Shown piece by piece: positions 24,519 to 32,049 of a stretch of 53,697 nucleotides of DNA. The notes below the pieces were generated by a model. It worked only from the letters and a program-made list of their open reading frames with translations, searched no databases and was not told the DNA's origin. A program made the position numbers and the translations under genes. How positions within the stretch are numbered: the first letter of the stretch is position 1; the number at the start of each line of letters is the position of its first letter. Location: the NCBI GenBank assembly GCA_910579285.1, contig CAJTTT010000023.1, positions 1 through 53,697 of the forward strand, read 5' to 3'. The stretch is from an uncultured Lachnospiraceae bacterium (lineage in GTDB: Bacteria; Bacillota; Clostridia; Lachnospirales; Lachnospiraceae).

Positions 24519-24574
24519 TTGAAATGACCACGCATTTTGGTATAAACTAGAGTGAGACATACTAAATCTCACTC
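24519..24574 (+). promoter_or_regulatory. Promoter and inverted repeat upstream of the AraC-type gene
   Basis: TTGAAA (24519-24524) and TATAAA (24541-24546) are 16 bases apart. Directly downstream, GAGTGAGA (24550-24557) and TCTCACTC (24567-24574) form a perfect 8-bp inverted repeat, which could be an operator in the divergent region or a 5' mRNA hairpin. Confidence 0.55.
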
Positions 24575-24635
24575 GTGAAAATGTCAAAAAACGACATTCT
24601 CCGTATAAACCCGATTCCTGACATGGAGGTTCCCT

Positions 24636-25487
24636 ATGAGCGAAGTTATCTTTTCCGTATTTCCCAGTGAAAATTTTGTGGATCTTGGGTTGTATCAGTT
24701 TGGGTGGGAACAGTGCGCACCCTCCCATTCTTTTGGGCCGGCGGCCAGAAATCACTATCTGTTCCACTACTGTCTCTCCGGCACGGGAACTCTGTTCGCC
24801 GAGAACTCCCACGGCGAATCCATCCGCTATCAGATCAAGAGCGGGCAGGGTTTTATGATCTTCCCTAATCAAGTATGCATGTACATCGCCGATTATGACA
24901 TTCCCTGGGAATATGCATGGATTGAATTTGACGGCCTGCGCGCCAAGGAGACGGTAAACCTGGCGGGCCTCACTCCCGATCAGCCGGTCTACCGCGCGCG
25001 CTACAAAGACGTTGCGGAAACCATGAAAAATGAAATGCTATACATAGTAAACCACAAGGAAGAATCCCCATTTCATCTGATCGGGCATCTCTATCTGTTC
25101 ATAGACAGCTTTGTCCGGGCTTCCACCTCCACTCAGATCGGAAAAGGGAACCGTCTGCGGGATTTTTATATTAAGGAAGCTTTCGCCTATATCGAGCAGA
25201 ACTTCCAAAACGACATCTCTGTAGAAGATATCGCCGCCGCCTGTGGGCTGAACCGAAGCTACTTTGGGAAAATATTCCATGAGTGCACCGGGAAATCCCC
25301 CCAGACATTTCTGATCTCCTACCGCATGACAAAAGCCACCGAACTCCTGAAACTGACGGAGCTGTCCGTGGCGGATATCGGGAATGCAGTGGGCTATCCG
25401 AACCAGCTTCATTTTTCCCGGGCATTCAAAAATGTATACGGAATCCCGCCAAGACAGTGGCGCAATGAAAACAGACCGATGATTTAG
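24636..25487 (+). CDS. AraC-family transcriptional regulator (MsmR/RafR-like)
   Basis: The 283-aa protein has an N-terminal cupin sensor (YLFHYCLSGTGTLF, then SGQGFMIFPNQVCMY) and a C-terminal double helix-turn-helix (about residues 180-280): ISVEDIAAACGLNRSYFGKI and LSVADIGNAVGYPNQLHFSR, ending in FKNVYGIPPRQWR. GGAGG lies nine bases before the ATG. It is divergent from the sugar-binding-protein gene and, by analogy with MsmR and RafR, should activate the alpha-galactoside operon when the sugar is present. Confidence 0.92.
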   Translation: MSEVIFSVFPSENFVDLGLYQFGWEQCAPSHSFGPAARNHYLFHYCLSGTGTLFAENSHGESIRYQIKSGQGFMIFPNQVCMYIADYDIPWEYAWIEFDGLRAKETVNLAGLTPDQPVYRARYKDVAETMKNEMLYIVNHKEESPFHLIGHLYLFIDSFVRASTSTQIGKGNRLRDFYIKEAFAYIEQNFQNDISVEDIAAACGLNRSYFGKIFHECTGKSPQTFLISYRMTKATELLKLTELSVADIGNAVGYPNQLHFSRAFKNVYGIPPRQWRNENRPMI

Positions 25488-25497
25488 CGAAAAAACG

Positions 25498-25539
25498 TTG
25501 ACGTACTGTCTTGACATCAAGTATAATTTTACCAGTACG
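25498..25539 (+). promoter_or_regulatory. Promoter of the FIST/chemoreceptor operon with flanking inverted repeat
   Basis: TTGACG (25498-25503), an 18-base spacer and a consensus TATAAT (25522-25527) form a strong promoter. CGTACTG (25502-25508) and CAGTACG (25533-25539) form a perfect inverted repeat spanning the -10 box, which may be an operator. Confidence 0.65.
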
Positions 25540-25576
25540 GCATAAAGAAAAATTATAAGGAAGCGAGGTCAACATT

Positions 25577-26632
25577 TTGAGACAGTTTTTTGGTATGAGC
25601 CAGAGCGGCAATCTGGAGGAGGCGGTTCGTGGTCTGAAAGCCCCTCAGTTGATTATGCTTATGTCCAACAACGAACAGTTTGAAGACCATGTTAAAAAAT
25701 TAGAATCCCTTTTCCCCGGCGTCCCCAGTATCGGCTGTATCGGTATGAGCTATGATGTCCGGGTTGTTGAGAAGGGTGTGGGCGTGATCGCCTATTATGA
25801 CGGCATAAACGCCGTTGCAAACGTGCTGGAGCATGTGTCAGTCATGCCTGTCAAATACATCGGGCGGCTGCAGAAAGACATACATAGCATTAAGAGTTCC
25901 GGCAGAGATACGGTGTGCATCGATTTCTGTTCGGGAAACGATGCCTGTGTACTGACTACCATCTACAGCGCGTTACAGCGCAGCAACATTTCTCTGGTCG
26001 GCGGAACAGGCGACGGCGGGAAGATTTCTGCAAACGGAAAAGTGTATGAAGACGCCGTGGCTTACGCGCTGATCAAAAACCTGAACGGCAAGGTAAAGGC
26101 CTACAAGGAAAACATCTACCACCAGCTCGGCAACTACCGCTTTGTCGCTTCGGGAACGGACAAGACTAACTACCGGCTCGGCCAGTTAAACGGAAAATCT
26201 GCCAAACAGGTATACCAGAACATCCTCCATGTGACCGAGGAGCAGATTTCCACCCAGACCTTCAAGAATCCCTTTGGAAAAATCAATGGAAACGACACCT
26301 GTATCATCTCCATCAAGGAAGTCAGCGGCAATTCCCTGACATGCTTCAGACAGGTAAACGACTCCGATGTGCTGATCCTCCTGGAGCTTGGCGACTACAG
26401 ACAGATCGTCCGGGACACCATCCAGACGATCAAAAACGATTTCCCGAAAATTTCGGCTGTGTTCTCCGTAAACTGCCTGTTTCGGTACCTGCTCTTTACC
26501 GACAACAATTATATGAAGGAATATCTGATGGACATGAGCACCCTTGGACAGCATGCCGGTCTGGTCGGATATGGAGAACATTATAACAACCGTTTTGTCA
26601 ACCAGTCCATGACCTGTGTTGTATTTGAGTAA
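25577..26632 (+). CDS. FIST-domain sensory protein
   Basis: The 351-aa protein, starting at TTG 25577 after a GAGG site, has the FIST_N layout (SLFPGVPSIGCIGMSYDVRV, then SLVGGTGDGGKISANGKVYE) followed by a FIST_C part (GVVxx-like strands, VFSVNCLFRYLLF, and GLVGYGEHYNNRFVNQSMTC). FIST domains are intracellular small-molecule sensors normally found fused to kinases, GGDEF or chemoreceptor outputs. Here the sensor stands alone and is followed 13 bases later by a soluble chemoreceptor signalling protein, so the two probably form one split receptor (inference). It is cytoplasmic: no signal peptide or membrane helix. Confidence 0.85.
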   Translation: MRQFFGMSQSGNLEEAVRGLKAPQLIMLMSNNEQFEDHVKKLESLFPGVPSIGCIGMSYDVRVVEKGVGVIAYYDGINAVANVLEHVSVMPVKYIGRLQKDIHSIKSSGRDTVCIDFCSGNDACVLTTIYSALQRSNISLVGGTGDGGKISANGKVYEDAVAYALIKNLNGKVKAYKENIYHQLGNYRFVASGTDKTNYRLGQLNGKSAKQVYQNILHVTEEQISTQTFKNPFGKINGNDTCIISIKEVSGNSLTCFRQVNDSDVLILLELGDYRQIVRDTIQTIKNDFPKISAVFSVNCLFRYLLFTDNNYMKEYLMDMSTLGQHAGLVGYGEHYNNRFVNQSMTCVVFE

Positions 26633-26645
26633 GGGAGGTGCGAAA

Positions 26646-27569
26646 ATGAAATTCCGAAAAAATACCCAGAGGGAAGAAAAGACCCTGGATCCGATCGTAT
26701 ATGTTGTAGAAAGCCTTCAGGACTACCGCAACGCCCTGATTCAAAGTGAAGTGGACTCCCTGCATGAGCTGAGCATGGTCCGCCGTTCCTTCGGCAATGT
26801 GCTGCAGGATTCAGAAGACCTGAGAGGTTCCCTGTTGGACTTCGAGCAGACTTTCTCCAGCATCAATACCGTATCCGGCCAGTTTGCATCGGTGAAAGAC
26901 AACATTTTCGAGTCCGTAAACCAGGTACAGGGCGAGGTGGAAACGCTGAAAAACAGTTCTCTGCAGGTAGCCAGCCATTTCGATGAAATGCAGAGCACCT
27001 TCGACACCTTCCAGCTGTCATTAAACGAAATCAGAAAATGCATGGGGCGGATTGTCTCCATCGCAGACCAGACAAACATCCTCTCCCTGAACGCTTCCAT
27101 CGAGGCAGCCAGAGCCGGGGAACAGGGTAAAGGCTTTGCCACCGTGGCCGGCGAAATTAAGAGTCTGTCCGAAGAGATCAAAAATCTCGTAGCGATGGTA
27201 GATTCCAGCGTGGGCGATGTGGAAGCCGGCACCGAAAAACTGAATGCAAGCATTCAGACCTCCCATCACGCACTGGAAGAAAGCCTCACGAAAGTGGATG
27301 AGACCTACGCCATGTTTGCCCAGATCACACAGGCGGCGGACGGCGCAGAATCTGTGCAGACAGAGATCTCTCAGGTCATCGACGATTCCAAGAACAAGCT
27401 CCAGACACTGAGCAGCTTCTTTGATAAAATGAAAAAACAGTATGAGACAGTTATGCGGCATATCAACCGTGTCAGCAGCATGGGTACGACAAAGAGCGCC
27501 ATGTACGAAGATATCGACAATATGATGGCGCAGATTCCTCCCATCATCAACGATTACAACGCCGGATAA
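26646..27569 (+). CDS. Soluble methyl-accepting chemotaxis protein (signalling domain only)
   Basis: The start at ATG 26646 (KFRKNTQREEKTLDPIV) follows GGGAGG. The protein of about 307 aa is almost entirely alpha-helical coiled coil with the chemoreceptor hairpin tip GRIVSIADQTNILSLNASIE then AARAGEQGKGFATVAGEIKSL (about residues 130-170), the site that binds CheA and CheW. It has no membrane helix and no recognisable sensor domain. The adjacent FIST protein is the natural candidate for its sensory input. No che genes lie in the window. Confidence 0.9.
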   Translation: MKFRKNTQREEKTLDPIVYVVESLQDYRNALIQSEVDSLHELSMVRRSFGNVLQDSEDLRGSLLDFEQTFSSINTVSGQFASVKDNIFESVNQVQGEVETLKNSSLQVASHFDEMQSTFDTFQLSLNEIRKCMGRIVSIADQTNILSLNASIEAARAGEQGKGFATVAGEIKSLSEEIKNLVAMVDSSVGDVEAGTEKLNASIQTSHHALEESLTKVDETYAMFAQITQAADGAESVQTEISQVIDDSKNKLQTLSSFFDKMKKQYETVMRHINRVSSMGTTKSAMYEDIDNMMAQIPPIINDYNAG

Positions 27570-27572
27570 AAA

Positions 27573-27616
27573 ATCGAGCGTCGGCACGCTCGATTCAGAG
27601 AATGCTTCGCATTCTC
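27573..27616. other. Two consecutive hairpins after the chemoreceptor gene
   Basis: ATCGAGCGT-CGGC-ACGCTCGAT (27573-27594) is followed by GAGAATGC-TTC-GCATTCTC (27598-27616). Neither is followed by a clear T run. They may be 3'-end stabilising structures or copies of a small dispersed palindrome; GAGAATGC also occurs in the repeats at 21.2 kb. Confidence 0.5.
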
Positions 27617-27657
27617 CTTGAATGGTTTACACAGTCACCATTTCTTATCATTCCAGC

Positions 27658-27695
27658 AAGAAACTCTCCCTTTACGGGAGAGTTTCTTATTTTTT
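27658..27695. terminator. Strong rho-independent terminator
   Basis: AAGAAACTCTCCC (27658-27670) pairs with GGGAGAGTTTCTT over a four-base loop, followed by ATTTTTT on the plus strand. It ends the FIST/chemoreceptor unit and overlaps the last codon of the convergent GGDEF gene. Confidence 0.85.
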
Positions 27696-29657
27696 CCCCT
27701 TTGTTCCCAAAAATGTGGGGTCGCTCTGAAAGGCCCGGAATTTCCGCTCAATCTCTGCCTCGGGCAGCACGCAGTGATAAATCTCCAATCCCGCCACCTT
27801 ACCGTGGAAGGATTTCTGGTATTCGTCCCCTCCTATGATGATCTGTTCCGGCACTTTCAGATTGGGCGCCCGGTCCTTGCTGCCAATCAGCATGCCGTTA
27901 AAATACAGTCTGACCAGCCCCGTAATCACATCACAGGAGACGCACATATACGACCATTCTCCCGGCACCGCATGCCTGCCGAAGATGTCAAACCACTCAT
28001 TCACTTCCCTGTCATCCTTCATGCGGAACACACAGCTGCAGATCGCGTCAGAAGGCACCAGACTTAAGAAACCGTCAAGATAAGTGATATAAATCACACT
28101 TGTCCATGACTGCATTTCCGCTGTGTTGACCCACAGACAGATGGTGTAGCTCTCGCTGTACATGACAGATTTCGGCAGGACGACTATATTTTCACCCACC
28201 TTGCCTCCCGGAAAGGAAAGGGCCATCTGGCCTTCCACCACCCCGGTGTCGTATGTAATCCCCTCCCCCAGGATTTCTCCCTCGTTCTTTCCCTCCGCAT
28301 CCTTCAGATGATGGTCGAAGGAGTACACTGTGGGAATCCGATTGCTGACAAAGAAATAGCGGTCACGGTACATCTCAAAAAAGCGCTCCGGCGGCTGCGG
28401 TTTTCCATAAAAATCTCCCAGCCCGAGCTGCGCGCCGTAATTGGCCAGCGCCCCCGCCTGGACGGTGCTTTCAATCCCCTGCGCAACGATCATAAACTGC
28501 AGATCCCGGCCAAGCCCTATGAGATTGCGGAACAGCAGCAGAGGACGTCTGTCGTTTCCCTTATCCGCCTGCAGCAGTCTGGGATCCAGCTTCAGAATAT
28601 TCGCCGGAACCTGCTGCAGCACCTTAAAGGAAGAGGCGGATCCAAAATTTTCGATGGCGATCTCAAATCCCATCTCAGACAACGCTTCCACCGCACAGAC
28701 AATCTTCTCTCCCCTTCCGAGAAAACTCTCCTCCTCGATGCATATCTTGATATCCTCCGGCCTGACATGATAGGTTTCCAGACATGTTTTGATATGCTCC
28801 ATGCCGTCCGCCTGCAAAATCGTTCTGGCGGAGATACGGGTATAAATCTGTAATTCCTTAAAAACTGTGTCCTGCCATCTCTGTTTCCAACGGCAGATCT
28901 GTTCAAATATCATCTTATCCAGCCTGGTAATCACACCATACTGCTCCAGCACGGGAATGAAGGTTTCCTCCTCCAGAATCCCTTTCTTCGGGAAATGCCA
29001 GTACAACACCGCTTTTGCCGCGTAGACATCGGAGTTTTGCAGATAGATCATCGGCTGGAAGCACAGTTCAAACTCCTCCTTGCGAAATGCGGTAAGCGCC
29101 CTGTCTTTCATCGCTTTCTGCTCGGCAATCTGTTCCCGAATGGTTTCGTAGTTTACATAACTCCCCTTTCCACTTCTCTTGACGTAGTACATCGCCTCGT
29201 CACCCTGATCGAGAATCACGGATAAATTCTCGCTGGCGCTGCATCCGCCCACATAGCCGATGCTGAAAGAAAGGATCTCCCGCAGGGATTCGTCAAACTC
29301 CTCCCGCAGTCTGCGCTGAAGCCGGGCAATCTGCTCTTCCGGGTCCTCGCCGCACACCCTGCTGTCGCAGAGCACCACAAACTCATCACCCCCGAGCCGA
29401 ACCACAAGCTGTCCCGGAAACACATCCTGAAGAAGGCCGCTCACAAACAACAGAAGCTCATCGCCCTTCGCATGGCCGTACACATCGTTGACCAGTTTAA
29501 AATTGTCAACATCCATGTAGAGGCAGTTGACGCGCGCGTCCTCCGGCAGTGTATTCCAGATCTCATACATTCCTCTTCTATTGACCATTTTAGTCAAATA
29601 ATCTGTATTCTGTTCACTTCCCGCCCGATCCATCAGGCCGTCAAATAAGCAATTCAT
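27687..29657 (-). CDS. Soluble GGDEF - degenerate EAL - LamG protein (putative diguanylate cyclase)
   Basis: The start at ATG 29657 (NCLFDGLMDRAGS) follows GAGGGGGGAT; the longer frame to 29789 runs through a GC-rich leader. The protein of about 656 aa has three domains. A GGDEF domain (about 15-170) has LYMDVDNFKLVNDVYGHAKG and an intact RLGGDEFVV; the usual inhibitory RxxD before it is FPGQ here. An EAL-type domain (about 200-430) has KAVLYW in place of EALLRW and ENFGSAS in place of DDFGTG, so hydrolysis is unlikely. A C-terminal LamG/concanavalin-like sandwich (about 490-645; YTICLWVNTAEM, RLYFNGMLIG) completes it. There is no signal peptide or membrane helix. It is likely an uninhibited c-di-GMP synthase controlled by a lectin-like domain. 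Confidence 0.85.
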   Translation of the reverse strand: MNCLFDGLMDRAGSEQNTDYLTKMVNRRGMYEIWNTLPEDARVNCLYMDVDNFKLVNDVYGHAKGDELLLFVSGLLQDVFPGQLVVRLGGDEFVVLCDSRVCGEDPEEQIARLQRRLREEFDESLREILSFSIGYVGGCSASENLSVILDQGDEAMYYVKRSGKGSYVNYETIREQIAEQKAMKDRALTAFRKEEFELCFQPMIYLQNSDVYAAKAVLYWHFPKKGILEEETFIPVLEQYGVITRLDKMIFEQICRWKQRWQDTVFKELQIYTRISARTILQADGMEHIKTCLETYHVRPEDIKICIEEESFLGRGEKIVCAVEALSEMGFEIAIENFGSASSFKVLQQVPANILKLDPRLLQADKGNDRRPLLLFRNLIGLGRDLQFMIVAQGIESTVQAGALANYGAQLGLGDFYGKPQPPERFFEMYRDRYFFVSNRIPTVYSFDHHLKDAEGKNEGEILGEGITYDTGVVEGQMALSFPGGKVGENIVVLPKSVMYSESYTICLWVNTAEMQSWTSVIYITYLDGFLSLVPSDAICSCVFRMKDDREVNEWFDIFGRHAVPGEWSYMCVSCDVITGLVRLYFNGMLIGSKDRAPNLKVPEQIIIGGDEYQKSFHGKVAGLEIYHCVLPEAEIERKFRAFQSDPTFLGTKGKK

Positions 29658-29890
29658 ACGATCCCCCCTCGCTTTTGGGCTTCGCCTTTGGCTCCGCTCA
29701 GTCCCGCAGTGCACGCTCGATTCCGCTTCTCTCCATCTCGCTCGCGGGCTGTCTGCGCTCCGCTTCGGTCCGTGCTGGACAAGCGCCACTGGCGCTTAGC
29801 ACCCCTATGCATACGCAATCTGAAAAAATCGTCAGCAAGCTGCCTTTTTTTCATCTTACGTCTGCGCACTGCTCATTGCCTATACGCACA
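29658..29890 (-). repeat. GC-rich structured leader/putative repetitive element upstream of the GGDEF gene
   Basis: The stretch is rich in AGCGGA and GAAGC motifs and holds a perfect hairpin AAGCGCC-ACT-GGCGCTT (29781-29797) extended by GTGCT/AGCAC. A minus-strand frame from ATG 29854 to 29654 could encode about 66 residues (KKRQLADDFFRLRMHRGAKR and so on), very rich in Arg, with its TGA overlapping the GGDEF ATG as ATGA; it lacks a good ribosome site. The composition differs from the neighbouring genes. It may be a dispersed palindromic element or a leader that controls translation. I see no c-di-GMP riboswitch motif. Confidence 0.45.
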
Positions 29891-29901
29891 TTATAAAATA
29901 T

Positions 29902-29945
29902 AGAAGCTGCTGTTTCAACCGTTAAACGGTTTCACAGCAGCTTCT
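29902..29945 (-). terminator. Hairpin at the end of the arabinoside ABC operon
   Basis: AGAAGCTGCTGT (29902-29913) pairs perfectly with ACAGCAGCTTCT (29934-29945), with an inner AACCGT/ACGGTT stem. The downstream minus-strand sequence is ATATTTTATAATG, a weak T tract. It lies 33 bases after the last permease gene. Confidence 0.65.
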
Positions 29946-29977
29946 GGCAATGGAGTGTATGCCCGAAAGTAATATCC

Positions 29978-30865
29978 CTAGCCCTTGACCGCTCCAGCCG
30001 TCATACCCTCAATGAAGTATCTCTGGAAACAGAGGAAGATGATAAATACCGGGAGGATACCAAACATGGAACCTGCAATCAGCACATCATAGTTGTTTCC
30101 GTAAGGTGTAAGCAGGGTGTTCAAACCAATCGGAAGCGTAAACTTCTCCGGACTTCTATATACCAGCATCGGCCAAAGTACGTTATTCCATGAGCCCATC
30201 GCACACAGAATCGCCATAGCCGCAAACGCCGGCTTCGTGATCGGCATCATAATCTTAAAGCAGATGCCGTACTCGGTAGCGCCGTCGATACGGCCCGCGT
30301 CCAGAAGATCCTTCGGCAGTCCTGTCATATACTGCCTGAAGAAGAAGATCGTGGATGCGCCGCACAGTCCCGGCAGCATTACGCCCCAGATCGTGTCAAC
30401 CAGTTTCAGGTTAATCATCTCCTTGTAGAGCGGGAGAATCAGAATCTCGAAGGGAACCATCATGGTTGCAATGACAAGGAAGAACAGGAAGTTCTTCAAT
30501 TTATAGTTGTACATGGTCAGACCGTAAGCCACGATGTAGCATACAAGCAGCGTCAAGAATACTGTGACAAGCATCAGTACCAGACTGTTCTTATACCACA
30601 TAAAGTACTTTTGTCCGTCCACGTTTTTGCCAAACAGGTATGTATAGTTGCCAAGTGTCATGGTGCTGAAATCCAGATTGATACTGAGTCCCCGGCGGAT
30701 CAGCTCCGTACCGGGCCGGAAGGATGCGATCAATCCGGCAAACAGCGGATATATGATAAGGAAGGAGAGAACCGCAAACAGCGCCGTAGTTAACACGGTC
30801 AAAATATTTCTCTTTGTTCTCATTCCCATAGTTTCTTCGCCTTTTACAGAGGTTGTTGCTGCCAT
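29978..30865 (-). CDS. Carbohydrate ABC transporter permease, second of the arabinoside system
   Basis: The 295-aa membrane protein has the MalG-type layout, with the EAA loop at DAGRIDGATEYGICFKIMMP (about residues 190-210). AAGGAGG precedes ATG 30865, one base after the stop of the partner permease gene. Its N-terminal cytoplasmic stretch (AATTSVKGEETMGMRTKRN) is unusually polar. It is the last gene of the operon that carries GH43 and GH51 genes. Arabino-oligosaccharides are the probable cargo. Confidence 0.9.
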   Translation of the reverse strand: MAATTSVKGEETMGMRTKRNILTVLTTALFAVLSFLIIYPLFAGLIASFRPGTELIRRGLSINLDFSTMTLGNYTYLFGKNVDGQKYFMWYKNSLVLMLVTVFLTLLVCYIVAYGLTMYNYKLKNFLFFLVIATMMVPFEILILPLYKEMINLKLVDTIWGVMLPGLCGASTIFFFRQYMTGLPKDLLDAGRIDGATEYGICFKIMMPITKPAFAAMAILCAMGSWNNVLWPMLVYRSPEKFTLPIGLNTLLTPYGNNYDVLIAGSMFGILPVFIIFLCFQRYFIEGMTAGAVKG

Positions 30866-30866
30866 A

Positions 30867-31772
30867 TTAGTCTTCCTCCTTCCCTAACGTTCCATTTACA
30901 ATAAGCTGTACGATATTGATAGCCAGTGCGATCACAAGCAGGACGATACCTACCGCGCTGCCGTATCCAAGCTGGTTCTTGGTAATGCCGCGCTTGTACA
31001 GATATCCAACGATAGTCAGACCGATGTTGTTCGGCGAATCGGGACCTGCCCACAGCATGTAGGATTCCATGAACATTGCCAGACCTGCGTACACGCTGAT
31101 CGTCAGCACATAAACGGTGGTCGGTTTCAAAAGAGGAATGGTAACATATCTGAATTTCTGCCATGCAGTCGCACCGTCAATATCGGCTGCCTCATACATA
31201 GCGGTATCTATCGCTTTCAAACCTGAAATAAAATAGAGCATATTTACGCCGGTCCATCTCCAGCATGCCACGAGCAAAAGAGCGCCGAGACCGGTTGCCT
31301 TTACTTTCAGCCATTTAAAAGTGCCAAGTCCGAGAGCCGTTGTGATCACATTCATCTGACCGGTCGGATACTCGGAGAACATCAGTCGAAACAAAGTACC
31401 AGAGATAACTACAGAAGTAAGAGCCGGTACATACAGGCAGGCTTTCCAGAAGCCTTTCGCCTTCACCAGTCTGGAATCCATCAATACCGCCCAGAGCATC
31501 GGGAACGGAATCAGCAGAACCAGTGTCATAATCATATATTGAAAACTGTTTTTAATTGCCGTGTGGAAAATGCCGTCTTTCAAAAGCTTTGTGAAGTTTT
31601 TCATCCCCACCCATTCCGTGCCGGTAGGTTTGATATCCTGAAAACTCATCGTAATTGTACTGCATAACGGATAAATCCAGAACAAAAGAAAACTGATAAT
31701 AAAAGGAAGCACGAACACATAGGGCGCCGCCTTCTGCGAATAGAAAAACTTTTTAAATTTATTCATACGCAC
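30867..31772 (-). CDS. Carbohydrate ABC transporter permease, first of the arabinoside system
   Basis: The 301-aa MalF-type permease has six predicted helices and the EAA motif YEAADIDGATAWQKFRYVTI (about residues 194-213). It follows the binding-protein gene after a 277-base spacer that carries three 60-62-bp repeats and a strong hairpin, so its expression may be lower than that of the binding protein. It is followed immediately by the second permease. Confidence 0.9.
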   Translation of the reverse strand: MRMNKFKKFFYSQKAAPYVFVLPFIISFLLFWIYPLCSTITMSFQDIKPTGTEWVGMKNFTKLLKDGIFHTAIKNSFQYMIMTLVLLIPFPMLWAVLMDSRLVKAKGFWKACLYVPALTSVVISGTLFRLMFSEYPTGQMNVITTALGLGTFKWLKVKATGLGALLLVACWRWTGVNMLYFISGLKAIDTAMYEAADIDGATAWQKFRYVTIPLLKPTTVYVLTISVYAGLAMFMESYMLWAGPDSPNNIGLTIVGYLYKRGITKNQLGYGSAVGIVLLVIALAINIVQLIVNGTLGKEED

Positions 31773-31831
31773 ACACTCCTTACCTTACCCATACATAAGA
31801 TCTGTTTACTATAACACCCATCTGAAAGCAA

Positions 31832-31859
31832 AGAGGGGATTGCATTCACAATCCCCTCT
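31832..31859. other. Perfect 11-bp hairpin in the binding-protein/permease spacer
   Basis: AGAGGGGATTG (31832-31842) and CAATCCCCTCT (31849-31859) flank a six-base loop. On the minus strand it is followed by TTGCTTTC, a poor T tract, so it may be a partial terminator or an mRNA-stabilising stem that favours the binding-protein message. Confidence 0.7.
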
Positions 31860-31876
31860 ATTTAATTCAACTTGCA

Positions 31877-32049
31877 CCGAGGTTCGCCCTCTGGCGAAAC
31901 CCGTGTAGTTAATCCAGCAGGAATTTACTGCTCTCATACCGAGGTTCGCGTGAGCGAAACTCGCGTAGTTAATCCAGCAAAGATCTGCTACCCTCATGCC
32001 GAGGTTCGCCCTCTGGCGAAACTCGCGTAGTTAATTCCGAAGGAATTTA
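31877..32049. repeat. Three tandem 60-62-bp hairpin repeats
   Basis: Units begin at 31877, 31939 and 31999, each with CCGAGGTTCGC, then a small GTTCGCC/GGCGAAAC stem, then GTAGTTAATCCAGCA or a close variant. The third unit runs into the stop of the binding-protein gene at 32050. The repeats are palindromic within each unit and lie in an intercistronic spacer, much like the REP sequences between malE and malF of enterobacteria. They are contiguous rather than separated by unique spacers, so this is not a CRISPR array. Confidence 0.8.

Noticed and set aside
29658..29890. c-di-GMP riboswitch upstream of the GGDEF gene
   Set aside because: The conserved GEMM core and tetraloop receptor are not present in this stretch.
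31877..32049. Possible CRISPR array
   Set aside because: The three units are contiguous and similar over their whole length, with no unique spacers and no cas genes; they are tandem hairpin repeats.
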